Positions 8,571-17,051 are shown, counted from the stretch's first letter. The stretch: 35,888 nt of DNA from Flavobacteriaceae bacterium CG_4_10_14_3_um_filter_33_47 (GCA_002784145.1 PFKE01000157.1:1-35888), one strand, 5' to 3'. Translations and numbers: made by a program. Notes: generated from the sequence alone by a model not told the origin.

Positions 8571-9002
8571 TTAACAGGTTGGAATTTTATCAATACGGGC
8601 TTGATGTCGTCCACCTTCAAAAGGGGTTTCAAAAAATGTATCCACCATGTCTATAACTTGTTGTAATGCGGTAAAACGTGCAGGAATACTTAAAATATTA
8701 GCATTATTGTGTTGTCTTGCCAACGTAACAATCTCTTTATTCCAACACAACGCAGAACGAACACCTTGATGTTTATTTGCCGTCATATTTGCACCATTTC
8801 CACTACCGCAAATAATAATACCAAAATCAGCTTTTTTATCTTCAACATCTTTTGCTACCGGATGAACAAAATCTGGATAATCAACACTATCCAAAGAATC
8901 TGTTCCATAATTTTTTATGTTATAACCTTTTGATTCTAAATACTTTAAAATAGAAAATTTATATTCTACACCTGCGTGATCATTACCAATAGAAACTGTC
9001 AT
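8571..9002 (-). CDS. rpiB: Ribose-5-phosphate isomerase B
   Basis: RpiB interconverts ribose 5-phosphate and ribulose 5-phosphate in the pentose phosphate pathway. The protein begins MTVSIGNDHAG, the normal family N-terminus, from the ATG at 9002. An in-frame ATG 42 bases upstream (9044) would add 14 residues absent from the family, so I reject it. The 143 residues include Cys65, the expected catalytic base, in IICGSGNG, and the RQHNNANIL segment with His98. It opens a minus-strand run with the CDF exporter and ElaA-like protein and diverges from rnr across the A+T-rich gap. Confidence 0.93.
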   Translation of the reverse strand: MTVSIGNDHAGVEYKFSILKYLESKGYNIKNYGTDSLDSVDYPDFVHPVAKDVEDKKADFGIIICGSGNGANMTANKHQGVRSALCWNKEIVTLARQHNNANILSIPARFTALQQVIDMVDTFFETPFEGGRHQARIDKIPTC

Positions 9003-9073
9003 AATATTTAATTTTATATCTTGTAAAGGTAATAAATAAGCCATTAAATATAGTTTATAATAACCTTGATTAA

Positions 9074-9093
9074 TTGTTAATAAGTGTTTATAA
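9074..9093 (+). repeat. 20-bp direct repeat, copy 1
   Basis: TTGTTAATAAGTGTTTATAA. It matches the copy at 9261-9280 at 19 of 20 positions. The last nine bases are the complement of the DnaA-box-like TTATAAACA. Confidence 0.7.
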
Positions 9094-9260
9094 TTTTTAA
9101 AAAATAAAATGAGATGAATCCAATTTTTTTTCCAATCAAAAACTAGAAGAATATAACCAAAAATTTAACTCACTTTTTTTAGCAATCTTATAAACTTATA
9201 AATGCGTATCTATAAACAGTTATTTTAAAAATATTACTAATAATTTATAGTAATATTAAG

Positions 9261-9280
9261 TTGTTAACAAGTGTTTATAA
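9261..9280 (+). repeat. 20-bp direct repeat, copy 2
   Basis: TTGTTAACAAGTGTTTATAA, starting 187 bases after copy 1. In this copy the first ten bases (TTGTTAACAA) form a perfect palindrome. Confidence 0.7.
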
Positions 9281-9537
9281 AATATTTAAATGACTTAAAA
9301 ATGAACCTCTTAAATTTATATAACATGTTAATTAACTATTAATAGAATGTAAATAAATTGTAATAAAAATAAAAGATAAAAAAGTTATACCACCTATTAA
9401 CACACTATCATAAACACCATTTAATTTTAAATTTTAAAATAATTTTTTAATGTTATTATATAGATTGTGCATAACCTTTTTCATGTTTCTTTTTTGTTTA
9501 TTTAACACTTAGGAAATACCATTAAATATATTAAACG

Positions 9538-9545
9538 TAACTTTG
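9538..9545 (+). promoter_or_regulatory. Putative -7 box for rnr
   Basis: TAACTTTG matches TAnnTTTG and lies about 93 bases before the rnr ATG. It is flanked by two copies of CTTAGGAAATA (9508-9518 and 9607-9617), which may be regulator sites. No clear -33 TTG is seen. Confidence 0.45.
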
Positions 9546-9638
9546 CAATAACTTAATAAAAATTCTTCTTCGTTTATTAAGTTAATAATAAACAGATTTC
9601 CTGTATCTTAGGAAATAGAAAATGATCTTAAAAATTAC

Positions 9639-11834
9639 ATGACAAGAAAGAAAAACAAGAAATCATCTCATAAGATTTCAGACCTTACAAATACCATTCT
9701 AAGTATTTTAAAAAAAGAAAGAAACCAAAGTTTTAATTATAAACAAATTGCTTCTAAACTAGGGGTTAACGATGCCAGTAGTAGAAATCAAATCATTAAA
9801 AAATTACATGCTTTAACCGCTGATAAAGACATTGAAGAAGTAGAACGCGGTAAATACAAAGCCATTATTACCACAGAATATCATTCAGGAATTTTAGATA
9901 TGTCGCCTAAAGGAACTGGTTATGTAATTTCCGATGATTTTGATGAAGATGTTTTCATAGCTTCTAATCATATAAACAGAGCTTTACATGGTGATGAAGT
10001 AGAATTTTATGTTTACAAAAGGCGTAAAAGGGGTAAAGTGGAAGGCGAAATAACCCAGATTATTAAAAGAGCTAAAAAAGATTATGTTGGTGTTATTCAA
10101 GTACATAACAATTATGCCTTTGTAATTCCGGATAGCAATAAAATGTATAAAGACATTTTTGTACCTATTAATAAAATCAACAAAGCAGAAAACGGTGATA
10201 AAGTTTTAGTCTCTCTTGATGATTGGCCAGAGAATGCAGATTCACCTTATGGTAAAGTGTTACAGGTTTTAGGTAAACCAGGAGAACATAATACCGAAAT
10301 ACATTCTATTTTAGCAGAATACGGATTGCCTTATGAATTTCCTCATGAAGTAGAAGAATTTGCAAATAAAATTGATACTTCAATTACAAAAGAAGAAATT
10401 TCAAAACGCAGAGACATGCGTGATGTATTAACCTTTACTATAGATCCAAAAGATGCCAAAGATTTTGATGATGCCTTATCATTCCAAGTATTAGATAATG
10501 GTCTTTATGAAATAGGAATACACATTGCCGATGTGTCTCATTACGTTCAAGAAGGCACTGTTTTAGATGATGAAGCTTATGAACGTGCCACATCCATTTA
10601 TTTAGTGGATAGAGTGGTTCCTATGCTTCCTGAAGTATTATCAAACAATGCGTGTTCGTTAAGACCACACGAAGAAAAATACACCTTTTCTGCAGTTTTT
10701 CAAATCAATGATAAAGCTGAAGTTAAAAACCAATGGTTTGGAAGAACAGTTACTTATAGTGATGCCCGTTTTGCTTACGAAGAAGCACAAGCTATTATTG
10801 AATCAAATTCAAATGATATTCCAAAAGAAGTTTCTCTAACAGGAAAAGACTATAAAACTTCACCAGAAATTAGTAAGGCTGTTTTAAAACTTGACGAGCT
10901 TGCAAAAATTATGCGAAAAAAGCGCATGCGTGATGGTGCTATTTCATTTGATAAAGTAGAAGTTAAATTTGATTTAGACGCTGAAGCAAATCCTATTGGT
11001 GTATATTTTAAAACCACTAAAGACGCCAATAAACTCATAGAAGAGTTTATGTTGTTAGCCAATAGAAAAGTCGCTGAATTTATAGGTAAACAATCCCCTA
11101 AAAAAACATTTGTTTATCGTGTTCATGATGAACCAGATGTTAGTAAACTAGCTGCTTTACAAGGAATTGTTTCTAAATTTGGTTATAAACTAAATTTTAA
11201 AGACCGAAAAGCTACAACCGCTTCTTTAAATAGTTTATTACAGGATGTGGTTGGAAAAAAAGAACAAAACCTTGTTGATACCCTTACTATTCGTAGTATG
11301 AGTAAAGCTGAATATACCACACATAATATTGGTCATTACGGCTTGGCATTTGATTATTACAGCCATTTCACATCACCCATTCGTCGATATCCAGATGTTA
11401 TGGCACATAGGTTGCTTCAGTTATATCTCGATGGTGGAAAATCGGTTAATGAAGACATCTTTGAAGATAAATGCAATCATTCCAGTAATATGGAAAACCT
11501 AGCAACCAAAGCAGAAAGAGACTCCATAAAATACATGCAGATTCGCTTTATGGAAGATCATAAAGATGAAGAATTTTTAGGTGTTATTTCTGGTGTAACC
11601 GATTGGGGAATTTATGTTGAAATCATCTCAAATAAATGTGAAGGTATGGTAAGTGTTAGAGATATGAAAGATGATCATTATGTTTTTGACGAATCTCATT
11701 ACGCTTTAGTTGGTAAAATTTCTAAAAACATGTATCAACTTGGAGATGAAGTTATAGTAAAAGTTAAAAACACAGACCTAGTAAAAAAACACCTAGATTT
11801 TAATCTTATAGTAAAAAGCAACACCCAAGTGTAA
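9639..11834 (+). CDS. rnr: Ribonuclease R (RNase II/R family)
   Basis: RNase R is a processive 3'-to-5' exoribonuclease that degrades structured RNA and takes part in RNA quality control. The 731 residues show the expected order: N-terminal winged-helix (about 10-75), cold-shock-type OB domains (about 80-230), the RNB catalytic domain starting near residue 260 with the metal-binding DPKDAKDFDDAL motif (269-280), and a C-terminal S1 domain (about 643-727). The TSPIRRYPDVMAHRLL segment of the active site is intact. It is preceded by the A+T-rich gap with a -7-like box. The YbjQ-like gene follows 40 bases downstream. Confidence 0.95.
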   Translation: MTRKKNKKSSHKISDLTNTILSILKKERNQSFNYKQIASKLGVNDASSRNQIIKKLHALTADKDIEEVERGKYKAIITTEYHSGILDMSPKGTGYVISDDFDEDVFIASNHINRALHGDEVEFYVYKRRKRGKVEGEITQIIKRAKKDYVGVIQVHNNYAFVIPDSNKMYKDIFVPINKINKAENGDKVLVSLDDWPENADSPYGKVLQVLGKPGEHNTEIHSILAEYGLPYEFPHEVEEFANKIDTSITKEEISKRRDMRDVLTFTIDPKDAKDFDDALSFQVLDNGLYEIGIHIADVSHYVQEGTVLDDEAYERATSIYLVDRVVPMLPEVLSNNACSLRPHEEKYTFSAVFQINDKAEVKNQWFGRTVTYSDARFAYEEAQAIIESNSNDIPKEVSLTGKDYKTSPEISKAVLKLDELAKIMRKKRMRDGAISFDKVEVKFDLDAEANPIGVYFKTTKDANKLIEEFMLLANRKVAEFIGKQSPKKTFVYRVHDEPDVSKLAALQGIVSKFGYKLNFKDRKATTASLNSLLQDVVGKKEQNLVDTLTIRSMSKAEYTTHNIGHYGLAFDYYSHFTSPIRRYPDVMAHRLLQLYLDGGKSVNEDIFEDKCNHSSNMENLATKAERDSIKYMQIRFMEDHKDEEFLGVISGVTDWGIYVEIISNKCEGMVSVRDMKDDHYVFDESHYALVGKISKNMYQLGDEVIVKVKNTDLVKKHLDFNLIVKSNTQV

Positions 11835-11874
11835 TATAAAGATTAATGGATATACTTATAAAAAAAGATAGGGT

Positions 11875-12171
11875 ATGATTTTAACAACAACAAACACCAT
11901 TGAAGGGTTTAAAATTATTGAATACAAAGGAATTGTTTCTGGTATTGGAGTAAATATGCCAAAGCAAAGATTAACTTTTAATATTGAAAAATACAATACA
12001 AGTATTTCAGATGGGATAACTAAAGCCAGAACCATTGCGCTAAATCAACTAGAACAAGAAGCTAAACAATTAAATGTTAACGCCATTGTTGGCATAAAAA
12101 TGGATATTGAATTAACAGCCTCTAACCAAGTAACAGTTTCTGTAACCGGAACCGCTGTAAATATTGCGTAA
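11875..12171 (+). CDS. YbjQ/UPF0145 family protein
   Basis: This 98-residue protein resembles the YbjQ family, sometimes labelled heavy-metal-binding. The opening MILTTTNTIEGFKI, the central GITKARTIALNQLEQEAKQL helix and the AIVGIKMDIE strand are characteristic. Homologues form pentameric rings, but the function is not established and I see no obvious metal-binding cysteines. There is no signal peptide. It probably shares a transcript with rnr. Confidence 0.88.
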   Translation: MILTTTNTIEGFKIIEYKGIVSGIGVNMPKQRLTFNIEKYNTSISDGITKARTIALNQLEQEAKQLNVNAIVGIKMDIELTASNQVTVSVTGTAVNIA

Positions 12172-12262
12172 AAAATACGACAAACCATTGTAACAAAATA
12201 AAGAGACTTTTCTCTATATTATTTATAAGCTTTTTTCGTTATTATTTATTTAAACTATTATT

Positions 12263-12937
12263 ATGAAATCATTTTTTACAGGTACCATTTTATTAATTTC
12301 CTTATTAACACATTCTCAAAATTCAATAGAAAAAACCATAGGGGAGTTTACCGAACTTAAAGTCTATGATTTAATCAAAGTTGAACTTATTAAATCCACT
12401 GAAAATAAGGTGATTATTTCAGGAAACAACACAAACGAAGTTCTTGTTAACAATAAGAATGGAAAACTAAAATTAAAAATGAAGTTAAAAAAGATTTTTA
12501 ATGGAGACCATACAACTGTTAAGTTGTATTACACGTCTCTAGATATTATCGATGCAAATGAAGGCGCTAAAATTCATTCCAATGATGAAATTAAACAGTT
12601 TGAAGTGGATTTAAGAGCTCAAGAAGGCGCAACCATTAACATCATTTGTGATGTTTCCTATTTAAATGTTAAAGCAGTTACAGGTGGCATTGTAGAAGTC
12701 TCTGGCCATTCTAAAAAACAAAACATATCATTACTTACAGGAGGTGTTTATAAAGGAGAAAATAATGATACCGATCATACAGAAGTTTCTATAAATGCGG
12801 CTGGAGAAGCCTTTATAAGAGCCAGCAAAATGGTGGACATAAAAATTAGAGCCGGTGGCGATGTGTTTATTTATGGAAACCCAGAAACAGTAAACGAAAG
12901 TAAGGTTTTTGGCGGCAGAGTTAAAAGAATGAATTAA
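12263..12937 (+). CDS. Head-GIN domain (DUF2807) secreted protein
   Basis: This 224-residue exported protein has a signal peptide (1-18) and a single DUF2807/head-GIN domain, a right-handed beta-helix-like fold made of short strands. Typical features are the opening GEFTELKVYDLIKVEL, the turn-rich middle (DANEGAKIHS, AQEGATINI, AVTGGIVEVSG) and the terminal GGDVFIYGNPE. Such proteins are common in Bacteroidetes as putative adhesins or periplasmic proteins of unknown role. It is followed by a strong terminator. Confidence 0.88.
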   Translation: MKSFFTGTILLISLLTHSQNSIEKTIGEFTELKVYDLIKVELIKSTENKVIISGNNTNEVLVNNKNGKLKLKMKLKKIFNGDHTTVKLYYTSLDIIDANEGAKIHSNDEIKQFEVDLRAQEGATINIICDVSYLNVKAVTGGIVEVSGHSKKQNISLLTGGVYKGENNDTDHTEVSINAAGEAFIRASKMVDIKIRAGGDVFIYGNPETVNESKVFGGRVKRMN

Positions 12938-12960
12938 TAAAATCTTAAATATAAATTTAG

Positions 12961-12987
12961 GCCTGTTATTTTTTAACAGGCTTTTTT
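12961..12987 (+). terminator. Rho-independent terminator
   Basis: An 8-bp stem, GCCTGTTA at 12961-12968 with TAACAGGC at 12974-12981, has a five-base loop and a six-T tract. It ends the transcript of the DUF2807 gene. Confidence 0.85.
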
Positions 12988-13069
12988 ATTGATGATATTT
13001 CAATTCAAAAAGGAAACCTTTAAGAATGTTTATAATATTTCTTTACTTTGTATAAATCCATAAAAATTC

Positions 13070-13771
13070 ATGATAGAAGATGTTTTAAGAGCAATTCCTT
13101 TTGGTATTATATTAGCCTTTACCATAGGACCTGTTTTTTTTGTACTTCTTGAAACCAGTGTTACAAAAGGTTTTAAAAGCGCGTTGATTTTTGATTTAGG
13201 CGTTATGTTGGCCGATATTTTATTTATTATTATTGCTTTTTACAGCACCAATAAACTACTGGATAAAATAAAAGACGACCCAAATTTTTTGGTATTTGGT
13301 GGTGTTCTATTGGTGGTTTATGGATTTATATCCTTTATAAAAACTTCAAAGTCTTTCCGAGAAATTGTTAAAGAATACCATAGGATAGATATTCAAAAAA
13401 AATACGGAAAACTTTTCTTAAAAGGGTTTCTGCTAAATTTTATTAATATAGGCGTTTTGGTTGGTTGGGTTGGGTTCATTGTTCTTGCAAACTCTTTATC
13501 AAGCTCAAAAGAAGGGGTTATGGTTTTTCTAACCACCATTTTAATCACCTATTTTTTAGTGGATCTTTTTAAAATATCGTTAGCAAAAAAGCTTAAAAAC
13601 AGATTAAAGCCAAGACTTATTTTTAAAACAAAAAAAATAATAGCTCTTGTTATTTTAGGTTTTGGAGTTTTACTTTTAGTTCAGGCATTTTTTCCCAATG
13701 AAAAGAGAAAAATCAAGGAAAAAATTGAGAACATCAATATTATAAAAAGAAAACCCTCAGTTTTAGACTGA
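13070..13771 (+). CDS. LysE-family translocator
   Basis: This 233-residue inner-membrane protein belongs to the LysE/RhtB amino-acid exporter superfamily. The start, IPFGIILAFTIGPVFFVLLE, holds the family's G-P-x-F motif in helix 1. About six hydrophobic segments are visible, near residues 7-27, 38-58, 74-91, 123-144, 155-172 and 190-210. The tail after 210 is basic. Substrate cannot be inferred. It has its own short upstream region after a terminator, and its stop codon sits inside a weak hairpin before the tRNA. Confidence 0.88.
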   Translation: MIEDVLRAIPFGIILAFTIGPVFFVLLETSVTKGFKSALIFDLGVMLADILFIIIAFYSTNKLLDKIKDDPNFLVFGGVLLVVYGFISFIKTSKSFREIVKEYHRIDIQKKYGKLFLKGFLLNFINIGVLVGWVGFIVLANSLSSSKEGVMVFLTTILITYFLVDLFKISLAKKLKNRLKPRLIFKTKKIIALVILGFGVLLLVQAFFPNEKRKIKEKIENINIIKRKPSVLD

Positions 13772-13780
13772 AGGTTTATT
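13751..13780 (+). terminator. Weak terminator hairpin over the LysE stop
   Basis: AAACCCTCAGT at 13751-13761 pairs with ACTGAAGGTTT at 13767-13777 with one mismatch. It overlaps the LysE-family stop codon and is followed only by a short T-rich stretch, so termination may be partial. Confidence 0.5.
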
Positions 13781-13782
13781 TG

Positions 13783-13853
13783 AGGCGTCGAGCGGATTCG
13801 AACCGCTGTAGAAGGTTTTGCAGACCTCTGCCTAGCCACTCGGCCACAACGCC
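13783..13853 (-). tRNA. tRNA-Cys (GCA)
   Basis: On the minus strand a 71-base cloverleaf can be drawn. The acceptor stem is GGCGTTG with CGACGCC (one wobble-type pair), the anticodon loop is CTGCAAA with anticodon GCA, and the T arm contains GGTTCGAATCC. The discriminator base is U, as expected for cysteine tRNAs. CCA is not encoded. Confidence 0.95.
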
Positions 13854-13903
13854 ATTATCTGCTTGCAAATGTAAAAAAAAATAACACGTTTCAACAACTA
13901 AAA

Positions 13904-14266
13904 TCAAATTTTACGCTTATCGGTCATTTTAATCGTTACTTTTTCGACATCACCACCTATTGGCGGGTTTAACTTGCTTACAAAGACCGTGGCTTTATTA
14001 ACAAGAGCATCTTCATTAAAAATTCTGTTTAATATTCGCTTACCTACGGTTTCCAATAAATAAGAAGGTTTGCTCATTTCCTCTCTAACAATTTTATTTA
14101 AAAACACGTAATCAACGGTATCACTCAGTTTGTCGGTTGATGCAGAGGTTTGTAAATTAGCCTCAACCTCTAAATTTATTAAGTAATCGCTCCCTATTTT
14201 GGTTTCTTCCTTAAGGCATCCGTGGTGCGCAAATACACGGATATTTTCTACTTTTATAATTCCCAT
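13904..14266 (-). CDS. folB: Dihydroneopterin aldolase
   Basis: FolB cleaves 7,8-dihydroneopterin to 6-hydroxymethyl-dihydropterin and glycolaldehyde in folate synthesis. The 120-residue protein has the family landmarks: HHGCLKEE near residues 14-21 with the substrate-binding Glu, Tyr53 in TVDYVFL, LLETVGKRI, and the catalytic Lys98 in SKLNPPIGG. It diverges from glnS with a short shared regulatory region of 97 bases. A -7 box on the minus strand lies about 20 bases before its ATG. Confidence 0.93.
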   Translation of the reverse strand: MGIIKVENIRVFAHHGCLKEETKIGSDYLINLEVEANLQTSASTDKLSDTVDYVFLNKIVREEMSKPSYLLETVGKRILNRIFNEDALVNKATVFVSKLNPPIGGDVEKVTIKMTDKRKI

Positions 14267-14286
14267 TCGATTGCTTTTTAAGTCAT

Positions 14287-14304
14287 CAAAATTACCTAAT
14301 TTTG
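14287..14304. promoter_or_regulatory. Symmetric divergent promoter, folB/glnS
   Basis: CAAAATTACCTAATTTTG is a perfect inverted repeat (8+2+8). The right half, TAATTTTG at 14297-14304, is a -7 box toward glnS. The left half read on the minus strand, also TAATTTTG, is a -7 box toward folB. A TTG at 14271-14273 could serve as the -33 element for glnS with long spacing. Confidence 0.55.
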
Positions 14305-14363
14305 CACAATATTTTTTGATTAATATACATCAATTTAAATTACGTTTTGTAAACGACTTTTTT

Positions 14364-16409
14364 ATGTCTGAAGATAAAAAATCGCTCAATTTTCTTGAGC
14401 AAATCATTGAAGAAGATTTAGCAAATGGACTAGACAAAAAGAATTTACGCTTTAGGTTTCCTCCTGAGCCTAATGGGTATTTGCATATTGGCCACACTAA
14501 AGCTATTGGTATTAGTTTTGGTTTGGGCGAAAAATACAATGCGCCTGTAAATCTTCGATTTGACGATACCAATCCAGCAAAAGAAGAACAGGAATATGTT
14601 GATGCCATAAAAAAAGATGTGTCTTGGCTTGGGTATTCTTGGGATAAAGAGCTGTATTCTTCAGACTATTTTCAGCAACTTTATGATTGGGCCATTCTTT
14701 TCATAAAAGAAGGGAAAGCGTATGTAGATTCTCAATCTTCTGAAGCCATGGCCGAACAAAAAGGAACACCTACACAACCAGGTATTGATGGTCCATATAG
14801 AAACAGAAGCGTTGAAGAAAATCTTGAGTTATTCAACCAGATGAAAAACGGATTGTTTAATGAAGGAGACCATATTCTTAGGGCTAAGATTGATATGAAA
14901 CATCCTAATATGTTGATGCGTGACCCAATTATGTATCGCATATTAAAAAAACACCACCACAGAACAGGCAACACTTGGTGTATTTACCCTATGTATGATT
15001 GGACCCACGGTGAAAGCGATTATATAGAGCAAATCTCTCATTCCCTTTGCTCCCTTGAATTTAAACCACACAGAGAACTATATAATTGGTTTAAAAACCA
15101 GGTTTACCAATATAGCAAAGAAACTTACCCAATACTACCTAAACAGCGCGAGTTTGCCCGCTTAAACTTAAGCTATACCATTATGAGTAAGCGCAAGTTA
15201 CTTAAATTGGTTGAAGATCGTATTGTAAATGGCTGGGATGACCCAAGAATGCCTACCATTTCTGGTTTACGCCGAAGAGGTTATACACCAACAGCTATCA
15301 GAAAATTTGTAGAAACCGTTGGTGTTGCTAAACGGGATAATGTAATTGATGTGTCGCTTTTAGAGTTTTGCATCAGAGAGGATTTAAACAAAACAGCGCC
15401 ACGTGTTATGGCGGTTTTAGATCCTGTTAAATTAATTATTTCCAATTATACTGAAGGAAAAGAAGAATGGTTAGAAGCTGAAAACAATCCAGAAGATGAA
15501 AGTGCTGGATTTAGAAAAATACCTTTTTCTAGAGAATTATATATTGAAAGAGATGATTTTAAAGAAGAAGCCAACAGTAAATATTTTAGACTTTCTTTAG
15601 GGAATGAAGTCCGTCTTAAAAATGCGTACATTATAAAAGCGCATTCGGTCATTAAAGATGACAATAATACGATAACAGAAATTCACTGTACCTATGATGC
15701 TGATAGTTTAAGCGGTACAGGATCAGAAGCAAGTTTAAGGAAAGTAAAAGGAACCTTACATTGGGTATCGACAAAACATGCCATAAAAGCTGATGTTAGA
15801 GAGTACGACAGATTGTTTATGGACGAAGCACCAGACAGCCATCAAGAGATAGATTTTATGGAATTTATAAATCCAGATTCGTTAAAACTTATAAACGCTT
15901 TTGTTGAGCCAAGTTTAGCAGAAGCTAAAGTAGGAGACAGGTTTCAATTTCAACGTATAGGGTATTTTAATGTGGATTACGATTCAAAGCCATCACATAT
16001 TATTTTTAATAAAACGGTTGGTTTAAGAGATTCTTGGACTAAGAAAAAACCAGAAGAACAACCACAAAACATAGCATCAACACCCATACAAAATCAAGTA
16101 CAAAGAAAAGCCATTGATGTCATACAGCAATTAGGTAAAAAATTTACCAATTTACCCGAAGCTAAACAATTAAAAGCTAAAAAAGACATTCAAGAGTTGG
16201 CAAAACAAGTAAGTTATGAAGAACTGGAACCTTTATTTGGTACCGCCACAAAGAAAGTAGGAACACGCATTGCGACGATGATAACCTTAGACGTTTTACT
16301 AAAAGGAGGTCTTAAAAAGAATGCTCAAATAGAAGATTTTATTGAAAAAGCACTGGTAGATAACGAGCCACTTTTAGTGGCTCATGCAAAAGCTATTTCA
16401 TTAGTTTAA
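14364..16409 (+). CDS. glnS: Glutaminyl-tRNA synthetase with C-terminal extension
   Basis: GlnRS charges tRNA-Gln directly with glutamine. The class I signature PNGYLHIGHTKAIG (HIGH at 41-44) and the second motif IMSKRK (about 272-277) are intact, and the catalytic core ends with KTVGLRDSW near residue 550, as in E. coli. About 120 further residues form a helical extension. The ATG at 14364 gives MSEDKKSLNF; an open frame extends back to 14199 but would overlap folB and the promoter, so I reject it. With a GlnRS present, glutamine charging need not depend on transamidation. Confidence 0.94.
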   Translation: MSEDKKSLNFLEQIIEEDLANGLDKKNLRFRFPPEPNGYLHIGHTKAIGISFGLGEKYNAPVNLRFDDTNPAKEEQEYVDAIKKDVSWLGYSWDKELYSSDYFQQLYDWAILFIKEGKAYVDSQSSEAMAEQKGTPTQPGIDGPYRNRSVEENLELFNQMKNGLFNEGDHILRAKIDMKHPNMLMRDPIMYRILKKHHHRTGNTWCIYPMYDWTHGESDYIEQISHSLCSLEFKPHRELYNWFKNQVYQYSKETYPILPKQREFARLNLSYTIMSKRKLLKLVEDRIVNGWDDPRMPTISGLRRRGYTPTAIRKFVETVGVAKRDNVIDVSLLEFCIREDLNKTAPRVMAVLDPVKLIISNYTEGKEEWLEAENNPEDESAGFRKIPFSRELYIERDDFKEEANSKYFRLSLGNEVRLKNAYIIKAHSVIKDDNNTITEIHCTYDADSLSGTGSEASLRKVKGTLHWVSTKHAIKADVREYDRLFMDEAPDSHQEIDFMEFINPDSLKLINAFVEPSLAEAKVGDRFQFQRIGYFNVDYDSKPSHIIFNKTVGLRDSWTKKKPEEQPQNIASTPIQNQVQRKAIDVIQQLGKKFTNLPEAKQLKAKKDIQELAKQVSYEELEPLFGTATKKVGTRIATMITLDVLLKGGLKKNAQIEDFIEKALVDNEPLLVAHAKAISLV

Positions 16410-16510
16410 AGCTATTTACAAAGTTTTTTTACAGGCACTTTTTATATTCTAAAAAAACCCTGATATAAGAATTTTAGTTATATTTAAATTCTAACTAAAA
16501 CAAAACTATT

Positions 16511-16990
16511 ATGGAAATGAATTTTTTAGCAATACTGGTAGCAGCAATATCTGCTCTTGTTGTTGGGTTTGTTTGGTACAACCCCAAAGTTTTTGGCAAT
16601 GCTTGGATGAAGGCAGCTGGCATGACCGAAGAACAGATAAAAGGCGGCAATATGGCAAAGATTTTTGTTTTAGCCTTCATCTTTGCGGTGTTATTATCTA
16701 TGTCTCTAATGCCTATTGTTATTCATCAAATGGGAGCTTACAGTTTAGTACAAGGAGAATTAGGTATTTTACCTTCTTATGAGGCTTTTTTAAACGATTA
16801 TGGCAATGCCTTTAGAACTTATAAACATGGAGCTTTTCATGGCGTTTTTGCGGGAATATTCATTGCATTGCCCATTTTAGGAACCAATGCCTTGTTTGAA
16901 CGCAAAAGCGCTAAATATATTTTAATTAATAGCGGTTATTGGATCGTGACATTGGGAATAATGGGCGCTATTATTTGTGGATGGAGATAA
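16511..16990 (+). CDS. DUF1761 family membrane protein
   Basis: This 159-residue integral membrane protein matches the DUF1761 family. Helix 1 (about 4-22) is followed by the family motif VGFVWYNPKVFGNAWMK (about 19-35), then helices near 50-70, 113-130 and 138-158. No catalytic residues are known for the family. An inverted repeat (TTTTAGTTA at 16472-16480, TAACTAAAA at 16492-16500) lies just before the ATG and may be an operator. Function unknown. Confidence 0.85.
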   Translation: MEMNFLAILVAAISALVVGFVWYNPKVFGNAWMKAAGMTEEQIKGGNMAKIFVLAFIFAVLLSMSLMPIVIHQMGAYSLVQGELGILPSYEAFLNDYGNAFRTYKHGAFHGVFAGIFIALPILGTNALFERKSAKYILINSGYWIVTLGIMGAIICGWR

Positions 16991-17013
16991 TTTTGTAACC
17001 TTTTTATACTATT

Positions 17014-17051
17014 AAAGACTGATGACAAAAGTTTTCAGTCTTTATTTTTTT
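17014..17051 (+). terminator. Terminator or attenuator over the next start codon
   Basis: AAAGACTGA at 17014-17022 pairs with TCAGTCTTT at 17035-17043, with a 12-base loop, followed by A and seven Ts. It would end DUF1761 transcription. The ATG proposed for the next gene (17022-17024) sits at the base of the loop, so either that start is wrong or the hairpin controls it. Confidence 0.65.

Larger units (their letters stand above)
9061..9600. other. A+T-rich gap, candidate replication origin
   Basis: The 636 bases between rpiB and rnr hold no gene. By hand count, 9061-9600 is about 82% A+T. Visible motifs: an exact DnaA-box match TTATGCACA on the minus strand (9466-9474); two copies of TTATAAACA, one change from TTATNCACA, in the repeats at 9074-9093 and 9261-9280; related sequences near 9209, 9410 and 9586; and a run almost free of G and C at 9421-9460, beside the exact box, that could be an unwinding element. 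Genes diverge from it on both sides. This fits oriC but is not proof; a double promoter region is the alternative. Confidence 0.45.

Noticed and set aside
9003-9044. 14-residue N-terminal extension of rpiB
   Set aside because: The family starts at MTVSIGNDHAG; the added residues have no counterpart in RpiB enzymes.
14199-14363. N-terminal extension of glnS by 55 residues
   Set aside because: It overlaps the folB coding region and the divergent promoter, and the core protein from 14364 begins like other GlnRS enzymes.
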